Below are positions 1 through 8,536 of a stretch of 28,714 nt of DNA, piece after piece. The stretch covers positions 1-28,714 of IMG/VR virus record IMGVR_UViG_3300025769_013719. One strand, 5' to 3'. The translations under genes were made by a program, and so were the position numbers. Position 1 is the first letter of the stretch, and the number at the start of each line of letters is the position of its first letter. The stretch is from a virus. Below the pieces are notes generated by a model. It saw only the letters and a program-made list of their open reading frames with translations, was not told where the DNA came from and ran no database searches.

Positions 1-993
1 TTTTAACCAGTGTTCTTTATGTGCATCTTTATACTTATCGATAGCTCTCTTATCATCAGGAATAAATCCATGAGGTGTCATTACTACTCTACCTCTAGAT
101 TGTACTCCTCCAATATGATTTTTTTCTACTTGGACGTTAGTTCTCTTTGCAAATTCCACTTGCATACCACTTTTTATAGCTTTAATCTTAGAAGTACCAG
201 GATTAGTAATATTACCAAAAGTAACAACTAACGTGGCATCGTACCACATAGACATTCCACCTTTATTCTGTAATTTAGGTTGTCCCATCGGTGATTCTGG
301 CTTCATAGTCCATACTTTATTGATAGCAACTAGTGTATTAGTGTAAGGAGAATTTTCTTTTCTTGATAATAGAATCTTTTGATTAAGATTGTTACCAAAT
401 TGTGTAGACATCGCACCTGCATTCCATTCATTATTGTTCTTATTAGAACGTACTGATAAATCACAAGGTACTGAACCTATACTATCCCAGAAGAAGCATA
501 AATCATAAGGTAAGTTACCTTTAGCTTGTTCGTCCATAAGATCAGCTATATAAACAGCTACATCTTCAATAGTATTTAATAATCCTCTGTCTGCGTATAA
601 GAAATGACCTTCATAGTCTGTAACGTTTCCATTAGCGTCTTTAACCTCATTAAACTGTAGTCCCATTTCTTTAGCGTGTTCCCAAGACCATTTCATCTCA
701 GTAACGATAAAGACTGGGAGAATGCCCAGTTTTTGAGCATTCACCGCAGCTTCTATAAGGGCAGTGGTTTTGCCCGTATCACTATGTCCTCTTAACAGAG
801 TGATATGTCCGGTGGGAATACCGGGGAGGGAAGTAATGTCCTGAAAAGCTTTAGATAAAGGTATCCATCCTTGTTCTTTAAACTTCACAGACGCATTAGA
901 AAATCCTTTCTTATTCTTAAAATTACTTAAACTGAACGACTTTCGAACATTCGCAGTCGCTCTTGCTTTAACTTCTTCTTTTTTCTTTGCCAT
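1..993 (-). CDS. uvsX: UvsX/RecA-like recombinase (3' end outside window)
   Basis: ATP-dependent strand-exchange protein for phage recombination and recombination-dependent replication. Reading from the ATG at 993, 331 codons stay open to the window edge, so the C-terminus is missing. A Walker A motif GHSDTGKTT lies at residues 69-77 (catalytic K75) and a Walker B strand DLCFFWD ends at D170; this is the RecA/UvsX ATPase layout. The Walker A is closer to bacterial RecA than to the form I recall for T4 UvsX. The lysine-rich N-terminus (MAKKKEE) resembles a DNA- or partner-binding tail. It starts 2 bases after the gp32 stop, so the two are probably co-transcribed, as suits proteins that compete and cooperate on single-stranded DNA. 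A DnaB-like or KaiC-like ATPase is the alternative, but context and motifs favour UvsX. Confidence 0.85.
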   Translation of the reverse strand, partial: MAKKKEEVKARATANVRKSFSLSNFKNKKGFSNASVKFKEQGWIPLSKAFQDITSLPGIPTGHITLLRGHSDTGKTTALIEAAVNAQKLGILPVFIVTEMKWSWEHAKEMGLQFNEVKDANGNVTDYEGHFLYADRGLLNTIEDVAVYIADLMDEQAKGNLPYDLCFFWDSIGSVPCDLSVRSNKNNNEWNAGAMSTQFGNNLNQKILLSRKENSPYTNTLVAINKVWTMKPESPMGQPKLQNKGGMSMWYDATLVVTFGNITNPGTSKIKAIKSGMQVEFAKRTNVQVEKNHIGGVQSRGRVVMTPHGFIPDDKRAIDKYKDAHKEHWLK

Positions 994-995
994 TT

Positions 996-1781
996 TTACT
1001 CGTTAAATAGGTCATCAAATTTACTAACTGTATCTTTGTTGCCAGCGGTAGCTGTTTCTAAAGTAAAGTCAGCCTTTTGAGGACTTGAGCTTTCTGGCTT
1101 TGCGGCTGCAGGAGTGTCTTCTGCTGAGCCTGGGTTAAGGTGATTCTGTAACTGCTTCTTAATAAAGTCATAATCGTATTGAGTATGTACTTCAGAAGGA
1201 TTAGGTTGAGTTTTTAACCAAGTCTCTACTTTATCATTATCGTCTGATAAAGGAGTCTGTCTAGGTTTTATTCTAACCGTAGTTTCAGGGTAAGGGTTAC
1301 CTGCTTGTTGTTCTACAACTAAGTCCCATCCGTTTATAACGTCTGTGATATCCCCTATATCTTCATCAGCAATTAACGCTAATAAAGCTTTGTATATAGT
1401 GATCCCGAATCCCCATAATCTTACACCTTTTTCTTCTTCTCCTCTAACTACTACAGGTGCAAATATTCTTGTCTTAGGTGAGATTTTACCGGCTAAAGAC
1501 CAATTGTCTCTATCAGAAGTTTTTCTTAGTTCTTTTACGAACTCTTCAATAGGGTCTTGTTTACCGAAATTTGATAAAGCAACCATAGGGTATTTTCCAA
1601 TACCGTAGTGAAACTTTAGTTCTTTGAAAGGCATAGTTGGATCAAAAAACGAAGGTACTAGCCTTACAGTTTGTTTTCCTAACTCTGGTTTCCAAAAAAT
1701 TGTTGAGTAGTCAGTCTTTTCTCTTTGCTGACCGTTGTTGTTCAAGGCATCTAGCTTAGCCTTAATAGCATTTAAATCCAT
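996..1781 (-). CDS. 32: gp32-type single-stranded DNA-binding protein
   Basis: Single-strand binding protein that coats DNA during replication and recombination. The 261-residue protein has the T4 gp32 plan: a short N-terminal segment for cooperative binding (about 1-20), an OB-fold core starting around YSTIFWKPELGKQTVRLVPS (25-44), a low-complexity Ala/Pro/Ser linker (about 217-235) and an acidic C-terminal tail ending FDDLFNE (255-261), the usual docking site for replication partners. T4 gp32 is slightly longer (301 residues). The protein contains no cysteine at all, so the zinc site of T4 gp32 is absent. The gene sits directly upstream of uvsX and downstream of a 61-base gap with a 14-base palindrome and a promoter-like element. 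Function is secure from architecture and neighbours. Confidence 0.88.
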   Translation of the reverse strand: MDLNAIKAKLDALNNNGQQREKTDYSTIFWKPELGKQTVRLVPSFFDPTMPFKELKFHYGIGKYPMVALSNFGKQDPIEEFVKELRKTSDRDNWSLAGKISPKTRIFAPVVVRGEEEKGVRLWGFGITIYKALLALIADEDIGDITDVINGWDLVVEQQAGNPYPETTVRIKPRQTPLSDDNDKVETWLKTQPNPSEVHTQYDYDFIKKQLQNHLNPGSAEDTPAAAKPESSSPQKADFTLETATAGNKDTVSKFDDLFNE

Positions 1782-1806
1782 ATAACTAATTTTTTAAATT
1801 ATAACT

Positions 1807-1820
1807 TTATATTAATATAA
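1807..1820 (-). promoter_or_regulatory. palindromic promoter-like element upstream of gp32
   Basis: A perfect 14-base palindrome, TTATATTAATATAA, lies 26 bases upstream of the gp32 start in one of the few intergenic gaps. In gene orientation it contains TATTAATATAA, which matches TATTTATATAA found upstream of the gp26-like and sheath genes. It could be a promoter core, an operator, or both. The AT-rich background makes one palindrome weak evidence; the match to the other two gaps is the main support. Confidence 0.35.
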
Positions 1821-1851
1821 GAAAAATAAAATTAACGAGCAACTATAGCTC
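1821..1851 (-). terminator. possible weak terminator after the 149-residue gene
   Basis: In the minus-strand transcript GAGC and GCTC (1848-1851 and 1837-1840) can form a 4-bp hairpin with a 7-base loop, followed by a T-rich run (1836-1821). The stem overlaps the stop codon of the upstream gene. The stem is short, so termination would be partial at best. Confidence 0.2.
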
Positions 1852-2292
1852 AATTATTTTATATAACTTGGTATTAATTCTTTTTAAATCTGGTCCTTTT
1901 GTAAGAAGTACACAATTCTTAAAATCTGGCCAGTTAATTCTATATGAAGTATCTAGTACTCCGCCATTTAACTCTTTAATAAGTGTATTAAGAGCATTTA
2001 TTGTGTATAGGGTGTTGGATTCTTTTTTTCTGTGAACTAAAATAGTATTTTCTAGAAACGTACCTACATTACCAAAATCAACATTATACGTACAGATATA
2101 CTCGTTTAAACTTTTGGAGTATAGTACAAATATTTTGTTGTAAATAATGTTGTAGCGCTCTTGAATGTTTTCTAAAACAGGCTCAAGCGTTTCTTCTGTA
2201 GCGAATGTACAGAATAATTTATTACTCATATCTTCATTTAATGTTATAGGGTCGATATCGTAATCAAACCTATTTTCTGCAACCGTTGTCAT
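1843..2292 (-). CDS. unknown protein between polymerase and gp32
   Basis: A 149-residue soluble protein I do not recognise. It begins MTTVAENRFDYDIDP and has alternating charged and hydrophobic segments that suggest a mixed alpha/beta fold, with no signal peptide or membrane segment. It is flanked by the DNA polymerase upstream (22 bases away) and gp32 downstream, so a role in replication or its regulation is a reasonable guess from position only. A TATTTATAA element lies 4 bases before the ATG. Size would suit a UvsY-type mediator (T4 UvsY is 137 residues) or a translational repressor, but I see no motif supporting either. Confidence 0.75.
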   Translation of the reverse strand: MTTVAENRFDYDIDPITLNEDMSNKLFCTFATEETLEPVLENIQERYNIIYNKIFVLYSKSLNEYICTYNVDFGNVGTFLENTILVHRKKESNTLYTINALNTLIKELNGGVLDTSYRINWPDFKNCVLLTKGPDLKRINTKLYKIIEL

Positions 2293-2314
2293 TTGTTATA
2301 AATATTAAAGTGTT

Positions 2315-3640
2315 TCATAAACATAAATCTTTAGAGTATTTAAATTTTACCGGGTATTTTTTACCAGATTCTAAAATAGTCTGAAGTTCTTCTAGTGTAT
2401 CCTTACCATCTTCCTTGTTAAAGTCGAAAAGTAGTGAATCGTAAGTATATAGTACTACTTTTGTTTTTTTATTTTGTAGATATCTTAATACATCTTTTAA
2501 GATAAGAATATTTCTTGATGTTTCCAACGATTGCATTAAATAATTCATAAGCTTTTGTGGATTCATATCTTTTAACTCTTCTGTAAAAGGTTTATTCGAT
2601 ACTGGGTTCTCAACTTCACCTAGTGCTTCATACTTAATCCATAGGGAATTAATAAACTTTTGAATTTGAACAAAGATATCTACATCTTTATACTCTTCTG
2701 GTATTCTACCGTACAAAGCATGAAAATTAATTTGCTTAGCTTTACTATATTCTTCGTCTCCTACTACTTCTTTTTTAAAGTACTTTTTAGCAAGTTGCAT
2801 ATGAGCTGATTCGTCAGTTAATTCATAACCTAATTGCTCACAAAGTAACCTAACATGATATCCGTCAAAGTCAAACTCTACAAAAAAGTCATTTTGAGGT
2901 TTAAAACTCTTTCTATGCTTTTCAGTTTTAGGTATAGCAGCATAATTTACTGAATTAAAAGCATTAGTAGGTCTTGATGTTATATTATATAGGTTATAGT
3001 ATGTATAGGTAACATCATCGATAGTATTCTGTTTTAACTCTCTTGGAGTAAACATTTCTGTAAACTGTTCTGTATAAATTCCTAATCCTGACTGTTCTAG
3101 TAAGTAGAATACGTTTGTTGCAGTTTTATTATAAAAATCGAATCCGCTTGGAATACTTAATTCTATAGTATCTTTTACTTTTTCGTAAATCTTTTCGCAC
3201 GCTTCATATAACTTTGATATTGGAATTAATTTATTGGTAATACTTGTATTTTTATATTTGTTGTAAAAACTATTGATAAAAGAAAAATCTCTAGAATAAT
3301 CTAACTTATCAAATTTTACCATAGAATAAAGTAAAGATAAGTCCGTAGCTCCTTGAAGATTAAAGTGATATAAAAGGTATTTCTTGTCTAATGTATAAAG
3401 TGATGTGTACGCTTTAAGTAGTTCGTAGACACGCTCTTTATCTACATTAAGTCCTTCCTCATGATCTATAGGAATAATAAATCCATGTTTACTATTGATA
3501 GGTCTAAGGTAAACTGCTACTGTAGATGTAAGTTTAGGATGATAATAATAGTTAGTTGGAACTATATCAACATAGCCTCCTAATCTACCTAATGACTGTA
3601 ACCTTTCTAATTGAGTGTCTGTCTCAATAATATAAAACAT
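2315..3640 (-). CDS. compact, divergent family-A DNA polymerase
   Basis: Probable replicative DNA polymerase of family A (Pol I/T7 type), 441 residues. Palm and finger motifs are readable: motif A is DFDGYHVR at 257-264 (catalytic D257 in place of Pol I D705, R264 for R712); motif B is AKQINFHALYG at 301-311 (K302, F306, Y310 for Pol I K758, F762, Y766); NYLMQ at 366-370 aligns with the NAPMQ segment before motif C; motif C is TYDSLLFDF at 399-407 with catalytic D401. The usual HDE of motif C is YDS here, and the motif A glutamate is H262. Residues 1-130 look like a 3'-5' exonuclease fold with its acidic motifs lost (DIV at 25-27; NLQGATDL at 94-101). It is much shorter than a Klenow fragment (about 605). 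T4 itself uses a family-B enzyme, so this is an unusual partner for UvsX and gp32. Confidence 0.8.
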   Translation of the reverse strand: MFYIIETDTQLERLQSLGRLGGYVDIVPTNYYYHPKLTSTVAVYLRPINSKHGFIIPIDHEEGLNVDKERVYELLKAYTSLYTLDKKYLLYHFNLQGATDLSLLYSMVKFDKLDYSRDFSFINSFYNKYKNTSITNKLIPISKLYEACEKIYEKVKDTIELSIPSGFDFYNKTATNVFYLLEQSGLGIYTEQFTEMFTPRELKQNTIDDVTYTYYNLYNITSRPTNAFNSVNYAAIPKTEKHRKSFKPQNDFFVEFDFDGYHVRLLCEQLGYELTDESAHMQLAKKYFKKEVVGDEEYSKAKQINFHALYGRIPEEYKDVDIFVQIQKFINSLWIKYEALGEVENPVSNKPFTEELKDMNPQKLMNYLMQSLETSRNILILKDVLRYLQNKKTKVVLYTYDSLLFDFNKEDGKDTLEELQTILESGKKYPVKFKYSKDLCL

Positions 3641-3673
3641 ATATAACCTTTTATGTAATATAAGATAAAAATC

Positions 3674-4186
3674 TTAGACTACAAACTCTCCATAATTTTT
3701 AACTATCTGAGATAACCCTTTGATAGTCTTTTCAGCTTTTTCTATCTCTACTTTATTTTGAGATGCTGCTCCGAAATAAATATAAGGTCCTTTATTCACA
3801 TTTCCAACTGGTCCTTTTAAAACCCATGATACCTCTACTGATAAAGTATAACTTAATAGGTTAAATCTTTTATAATTCTGCTTATTTACTTCTACTACTG
3901 CTTTAGTTCTTCTATCTTGAATAAAGTACCTAGTAAATTTTTCGTTTATATAATCTGCTTCAGTAGGTCTAATAAGATCATTTTTTAATACTAAAGGACT
4001 ATTATTACTTACATCAGCTAGCCTAAAGTCAGTAAGTTTTTTTGTATTATTATTAAAAGCTTTTCCAGTATAGACTTCTCCGGTAAATGTTTCTATATAA
4101 GAACCTATATATTCATTACCGTTATCATAAAATATTTCACCTCCTTTGGTAAATTTAACGTTATATTTAGATTTTGGTAAGTACAT
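3674..4186 (-). CDS. probable baseplate or tail structural protein
   Basis: Not assigned to a named family. I place the start at the ATG at 4186 (170 residues, MYLPKSKYNV...), one base after the stop of the upstream hub gene. A longer frame from 4225 would overlap that gene by 38 bases and adds only 13 hydrophobic residues. The protein contains short repeats of the type NEYIGSYIETFTGEVYTGK, in which glycine and aromatic residues suggest a beta-rich fold, followed by a region with RPTEADYINEKFTRYFIQDR. Its place directly after the hub/peptidase gene and the tail operon suggests a baseplate or tail-tip part; the sequence alone does not prove this. Confidence 0.65.
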   Translation of the reverse strand: MYLPKSKYNVKFTKGGEIFYDNGNEYIGSYIETFTGEVYTGKAFNNNTKKLTDFRLADVSNNSPLVLKNDLIRPTEADYINEKFTRYFIQDRRTKAVVEVNKQNYKRFNLLSYTLSVEVSWVLKGPVGNVNKGPYIYFGAASQNKVEIEKAEKTIKGLSQIVKNYGEFVV

Positions 4187-4187
4187 A

Positions 4188-6887
4188 TTAACTAAAAGTA
4201 AAGTGCCAGTGACCGCCTGTAGCATGTCCTGAAGGTTTTTTGTATTCGTTTAAGTAACCTGTAATATTATTTACCATAAGTCTTGCTTGATCGACTATTT
4301 TAGATGCAACCTCTATTTGTTGTATCGTTGCATCTTGTTGTATAGCTAAATCTAAAGCTTTACCAATTCTATGAAAAGAAGATTTCGGAGGATCAGGATT
4401 AAATATATGAAACTCATCATGACCGCCAGTAAATCTCCATTTTAAATCTTTTACTCCTTCTCTAGACTGTATAAACTTAATTTGATTTATGAGCTGTATA
4501 CCTCCCCTAGCAGTTGATGCTGTAATATCATTACCACTAGAAGTTATTTCGTATCCTTTTTCTACAAAATCGACTTCACCTTCTATTTTCTTTCTTAAAT
4601 TAGTAGCATTAGGAAATAAACTTTCATCTTCTTGGTCTACATTTTGTATTAGTTGTAATGAAGATATTATTTCAGAAGTATCATCTACAATTTTTTCAGT
4701 TTTCTCATATTCTGAGGTAATCATCATAAGAGCTGAAATAGATGTGATCCATTGATTACTTTCAATTTTGTTATCTATACCAGTTATCGTAAAGCTTACG
4801 TTGTTTTTATATCTAGACGGCAATAAACCGGGTCCAATATTAAATGTATCTGTAATTCGCAAACCGGATATTCCTAAAATATCAAAACTAAGTTGTATAG
4901 GTATTAATCCAGGAGGATTAGTTTTTTTTGTTATGATTTCATTTTTTAATAATAAATTCATTACAGCTTGATGAGCTGGTTTAATGTTACTCATAGACGT
5001 AGTAGGAATAATTTTTTTAGTATTTAACCTACCAAAATAATTTACTACTGTTTCTAGATTATCTATTAATTTTTTTCTTTCTTGAGCAGCTTTTTCTTGT
5101 TTACTTTTTGAAAAATCATCTTGAGTACGTGTAGGAATAATTCTATCTACTACGTCATCATAAAAATTATCAAAATTAAATACATTTTCTGTTATACTTG
5201 ATCCACCTGCTGAAGCGGCTATAGCTATAAGGTTGCTTAAATTAGAAGGAATCTGACTTGATAAACTTATATTAGTAGCTAAGCTTTTAAATCCTACTAA
5301 ATCAAAAGTAGTATTTACTCCGTTATTGTCAGGTATTATGTTACGATCTACTACATAGTAAACTTGATCAGAATCATGTAAATCTAATTGATTAATATTC
5401 CCAGTACTTGAACTTATTGCATTTAATATACTTCTTACGATATCGTATATATTTATAGCTTCTTTTGATGTATTAGCTATAGCTTCTGAGTATATATTTT
5501 TTATAAAGTTTACATTTACTAAAATATTTAAAATATCATTAGTTTCACCTTTTATACAGTTATGTAGTGATTCAGATGAAGCTATATTAACTTTAATTCT
5601 AGCATTTAAATCCTTAGGTTTAGGGAGTATACATACATCAGGTTGAAAAGAAATATGATCATTAAAGCTAACGAAAGGCGTTCTATTTTTATAGTTAGTT
5701 TGAGGAGTTTTAGTATCAAAATTATTAGTAAAGAACTTTACGAATGGAACATCGTTATCTTTAAGCTGATAATGATTATTAATAAAGTTTAAAAAACTTC
5801 CTAAAGTAATATATTTGTAAGAAGCTAAGCCAGAGCCTTTGTCTGAATTAGCTGCATTTAAGTTAGCAATAAAGACATTATTAAACTCTCTTAATATTTC
5901 TTTTTTTGCTTTTTCATATGCATTATAATTTATTAAATCGAAAGGTTCAAATAAATTATTATCATCTTCGCACGGAAAAGGTATTGTATTCATTATAAGT
6001 TCTAGGTACCCGTAAAACTTATTAGAAACTCCAACTCCTTTTTCTTCTTCACTTACTCCAGGTTGAAATAATCCTGATAGAGATTCAGTTAATTCTCCAT
6101 ATCCTGTTATATCTATAGAACAATCATACACTCCTTCATTTGTATAGCTCCAAATAAAGTTACTAACCCTTCCTAAAATTGCATCATAATTATACGAATT
6201 TTCTCCTCTTTTTTCATTTAGTTTTTTAAGTATATTTACTGATCTATGTAAATCTTTTTTCTTGTCACTGTTCTCTAAATTATCAAACCAATTTGTATAG
6301 GTTTTAACACTTGAGGATACTTCTTTAGTTTCATTATCTAGAATCAATGTATGACCCCATTCTAATAACATAGAGAAACCTGGTAAAAGATAAAGTTTTT
6401 CGAATTTCTCTAAATCATCTAGACTATTAACTTGAAAATTTACTGTTGCTTTTTTTATAGTTCCAAAAGATCCTTGAGTTTTAATAGCTACATTAGTAAT
6501 ACCAGCCATGGGTTTAAATCCGTACTCGTTACTGTGTCCATAAGAACTATTACTATCTTGGGTAAAACCCTGTTTAAGTTTTCCATTATAGGTTCCACCA
6601 AAAAGAATATTCTCTTTAGCTAATTTGTTTGTAGTCCCAACTGCACGTTCCCCTCTAAGTATCGATTGTTCTAATTGCTGAGAACTTACTGGTGCTGTTA
6701 CATCTTTTTGATCTACTCCAGAAGATAATTTTACCCAGCTAGTTCTACTATTAAGAAATAGTAAGTCACTATCAGTTCGTTTAGTATCTCGTTTACTAAC
6801 TATACTTTTTCTAGCCTCTAATTGTAGTTTGACGCTTTCTTGTATATTACTGTATATAGTAGAATCTGTAGACCAACCTAATGACAT
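4188..6887 (-). CDS. baseplate hub protein with C-terminal M15-like peptidase domain
   Basis: A large (899 residues) tail-tip protein combining a hub with a wall-degrading domain. Residues about 666-723, from LSFDILGISGLRITD through NNVSFTITGIDNKI and WITSISALMMI, resemble the conserved domain of phage baseplate hub proteins (gp27/gpD type). The last 60-80 residues carry FHRIGKALDLAI (H839, D846) and GGHWHF (H893, H895), which fit the HxxGxAxD...HxH metal-binding pattern of M15-type D-Ala-D-Ala or endopeptidases. The fusion would place a peptidoglycan-cutting domain at the tail tip, the role the gp5 lysozyme has in T4. The glutamate usually three residues before the last metal histidine is not visible here (G892), so activity is uncertain. 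Its stop lies one base before the next start, and its own ATG directly follows the gp53-like stop. Confidence 0.75.
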   Translation of the reverse strand: MSLGWSTDSTIYSNIQESVKLQLEARKSIVSKRDTKRTDSDLLFLNSRTSWVKLSSGVDQKDVTAPVSSQQLEQSILRGERAVGTTNKLAKENILFGGTYNGKLKQGFTQDSNSSYGHSNEYGFKPMAGITNVAIKTQGSFGTIKKATVNFQVNSLDDLEKFEKLYLLPGFSMLLEWGHTLILDNETKEVSSSVKTYTNWFDNLENSDKKKDLHRSVNILKKLNEKRGENSYNYDAILGRVSNFIWSYTNEGVYDCSIDITGYGELTESLSGLFQPGVSEEEKGVGVSNKFYGYLELIMNTIPFPCEDDNNLFEPFDLINYNAYEKAKKEILREFNNVFIANLNAANSDKGSGLASYKYITLGSFLNFINNHYQLKDNDVPFVKFFTNNFDTKTPQTNYKNRTPFVSFNDHISFQPDVCILPKPKDLNARIKVNIASSESLHNCIKGETNDILNILVNVNFIKNIYSEAIANTSKEAINIYDIVRSILNAISSSTGNINQLDLHDSDQVYYVVDRNIIPDNNGVNTTFDLVGFKSLATNISLSSQIPSNLSNLIAIAASAGGSSITENVFNFDNFYDDVVDRIIPTRTQDDFSKSKQEKAAQERKKLIDNLETVVNYFGRLNTKKIIPTTSMSNIKPAHQAVMNLLLKNEIITKKTNPPGLIPIQLSFDILGISGLRITDTFNIGPGLLPSRYKNNVSFTITGIDNKIESNQWITSISALMMITSEYEKTEKIVDDTSEIISSLQLIQNVDQEDESLFPNATNLRKKIEGEVDFVEKGYEITSSGNDITASTARGGIQLINQIKFIQSREGVKDLKWRFTGGHDEFHIFNPDPPKSSFHRIGKALDLAIQQDATIQQIEVASKIVDQARLMVNNITGYLNEYKKPSGHATGGHWHFTFS

Positions 6888-7190
6888 TTATCTTGAAGAA
6901 TTTATATCATCATATAACTGTAAAGCTAATTCCTTAGAAGCAGGTATTCTTATTTGAGCACCTGGTGTAGGGTTAAGAGAAGCTTTTTGATGATTGTTAG
7001 AAGAAGCTATAATCCACCATAAGGTAGAATCATTATAATATTGAGATGCAAGTTTATCGTATCTATCGCTTACCGAAGCAATAATGTATATATCGTCTTC
7101 AGATTCCGGAATAGAAGGATATATAGGGTTAGTAATATAACTTATACCTTCTTTAGTTTTATATTTATCTATATCTTTATATCGTCTCAT
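6888..7190 (-). CDS. 53: LysM/gp53-like baseplate wedge protein
   Basis: A 100-residue baseplate protein. Residues 34-83 (YIIASVSDRYDKLASQYYND, then STLWWIIASSN and PTPGAQIRIP) are a LysM-like fold of the kind found in T4 gp53 and in tail X-type proteins. Such small LysM proteins bind the central baseplate tube or link wedges around it. The start overlaps the stop of the upstream gene in a TAATG arrangement, and the stop directly abuts the hub gene, so all three are probably translationally coupled. T4 gp53 is longer (196 residues), so the symbol is by analogy. Confidence 0.65.
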   Translation of the reverse strand: MRRYKDIDKYKTKEGISYITNPIYPSIPESEDDIYIIASVSDRYDKLASQYYNDSTLWWIIASSNNHQKASLNPTPGAQIRIPASKELALQLYDDINSSR

Positions 7191-8533
7191 TAATTAAAAG
7201 GCTTTTTTTTAGGATTAGTTAAAAAAGGTTTATTACCAGTTTCTGGAATAAAATTATGAACTGGTCTAAAGCTTAGACTTACATCTAATACCATAGGTAA
7301 TTCTTGTACATCAGAATCTGAGTCTCCATTTTCTGGTTCAGTCATTGCTATTTCCCATGGGTATGTTGTATTCCAAGATAAATCTATAGATTCTACAAAT
7401 CCTGGTAATTCATAAAAAAAGCTACCTACAGTTAATTTTGTAAAAGTACCTCTCATAAATCCATCTTTGTTATAGGTAGGAGATGTTGTAGATATTAAGT
7501 TATTTAGTTTATTGTAGATAGGTTTTAATTCATGTCTAGTCATAGCAGCGACTTTAAAAGAAATACTTACCGATCTTTGAGAACTTAAATAATTATAAAA
7601 AGGTTCACCTCTACCAATATAATTAGTAGAAGTCCAATCAGCTGTATGGCTATCGTCTATAGAATCTATTAAAGCTCTAAATACTAAAAATGTATTTTGC
7701 CCAGTATTATCTGAATCTATAACTTCGAATCTAAATTTAACTAAATCTCTGTAATCTATATTAGCTTTAAATTCTGCGAAGTTACCTTCAAATGGTTCTA
7801 ATGCGTTTATTCTATCAAGATCAAATGGAGAAACATCTTTTGAAAATTTGGATTTTTTCAATTTTCCATTTTTATCAGTCATATTCCCGATATTTCCTAA
7901 CCCTACTCTATTTTCTATTTTTCTAGGTATAGTAGGTTGAGCCATTCTTTCGGGTGCTACTTGACCTGGGTAAGTAAAAGGAGAGGTCAGCAATTGTCCA
8001 TCTTCACCCTGTTTTTTAATTTCTATAGAAGTTGTTTGAGTTTTTAATGTAAATCTATCATCTTCTTTTTCAAATGCATTAACATACCTACCGCCTTCTT
8101 TTACTTCACCGGCATAGTTTCTACCTAAGTAATGAGAGTTTCTCTGAAAGCCTTTAACAAAGTGGATACCTGTGCCATTAACAGGAACTTGTGCTAATGT
8201 AGAACCGAGTACTCTAGCAGCATTAACACTCCCACCTAATAAATTACCTAGTAAACTTGAACCTTGTTCTTCTTGAGCTTTACCTTTTATTCGTACTCTT
8301 CCTAATTGAGCTTCATTAGATAAGTAACTTAATCCTTGAGCTCTAGTCATAAGTGAAGCTATTCTGGCTAAATCATCTCCTCTTTTACTTCCTTGAGTAG
8401 ATTTTTCTCCTTGCTCTTCTATAGTAGACGGAATAGTCTTTTGAATTATAGGTTCATTACCTACATTAAAAGTTCCGTACTTAAGTTTATTAAGCTGAGT
8501 TTTGCCTTCGGTATAGTTTTTTAATATTGACAT
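7190..8533 (-). CDS. baseplate / tail-tube adaptor protein
   Basis: A 447-residue structural protein between the tape measure and the LysM-like wedge protein. The N-terminal half (about 1-235) is polar, with low-complexity basic stretches and no recognised domain. The C-terminal half, from DYRDLVKFRFEVID (260-273) through EPFYNYLSSQRSVSISFKVA (310-329), a conserved-looking PGFVESIDLSWNTTYPWEI segment and a final LPMVLDVSLSFRPVHNFIP, reads as a beta-rich tube or baseplate fold. By position it may be a tube initiator or cap (a role like T4 gp48/gp54), but I cannot name the family. It is separated by 3 bases from the tape measure gene and overlaps the next gene by one base. Confidence 0.65.
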   Translation of the reverse strand: MSILKNYTEGKTQLNKLKYGTFNVGNEPIIQKTIPSTIEEQGEKSTQGSKRGDDLARIASLMTRAQGLSYLSNEAQLGRVRIKGKAQEEQGSSLLGNLLGGSVNAARVLGSTLAQVPVNGTGIHFVKGFQRNSHYLGRNYAGEVKEGGRYVNAFEKEDDRFTLKTQTTSIEIKKQGEDGQLLTSPFTYPGQVAPERMAQPTIPRKIENRVGLGNIGNMTDKNGKLKKSKFSKDVSPFDLDRINALEPFEGNFAEFKANIDYRDLVKFRFEVIDSDNTGQNTFLVFRALIDSIDDSHTADWTSTNYIGRGEPFYNYLSSQRSVSISFKVAAMTRHELKPIYNKLNNLISTTSPTYNKDGFMRGTFTKLTVGSFFYELPGFVESIDLSWNTTYPWEIAMTEPENGDSDSDVQELPMVLDVSLSFRPVHNFIPETGNKPFLTNPKKKPFN

Positions 8534-8536
8534 ATG

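Noticed and set aside
10-231. Open frame of 73 codons on the plus strand
   Set aside because: It lies antisense to the well-supported UvsX frame, has no recognisable domain, and its Cys/Ser/Phe-rich composition is typical of an antisense shadow.
1345-1608. Open frame of 87 codons on the plus strand
   Set aside because: Antisense to gp32, serine/proline-rich shadow with no start context or domain.
3674-4225. Longer start (ATG at 4225) for the 170-residue protein
   Set aside because: It would overlap the hub gene by 38 bases, through the codons of its conserved HWHF end; the ATG at 4186 sits one base after the hub stop.
4489-4971. Two plus-strand frames inside the hub gene
   Set aside because: Both are antisense to the hub coding region and show shadow composition; no promoter or domain supports them.
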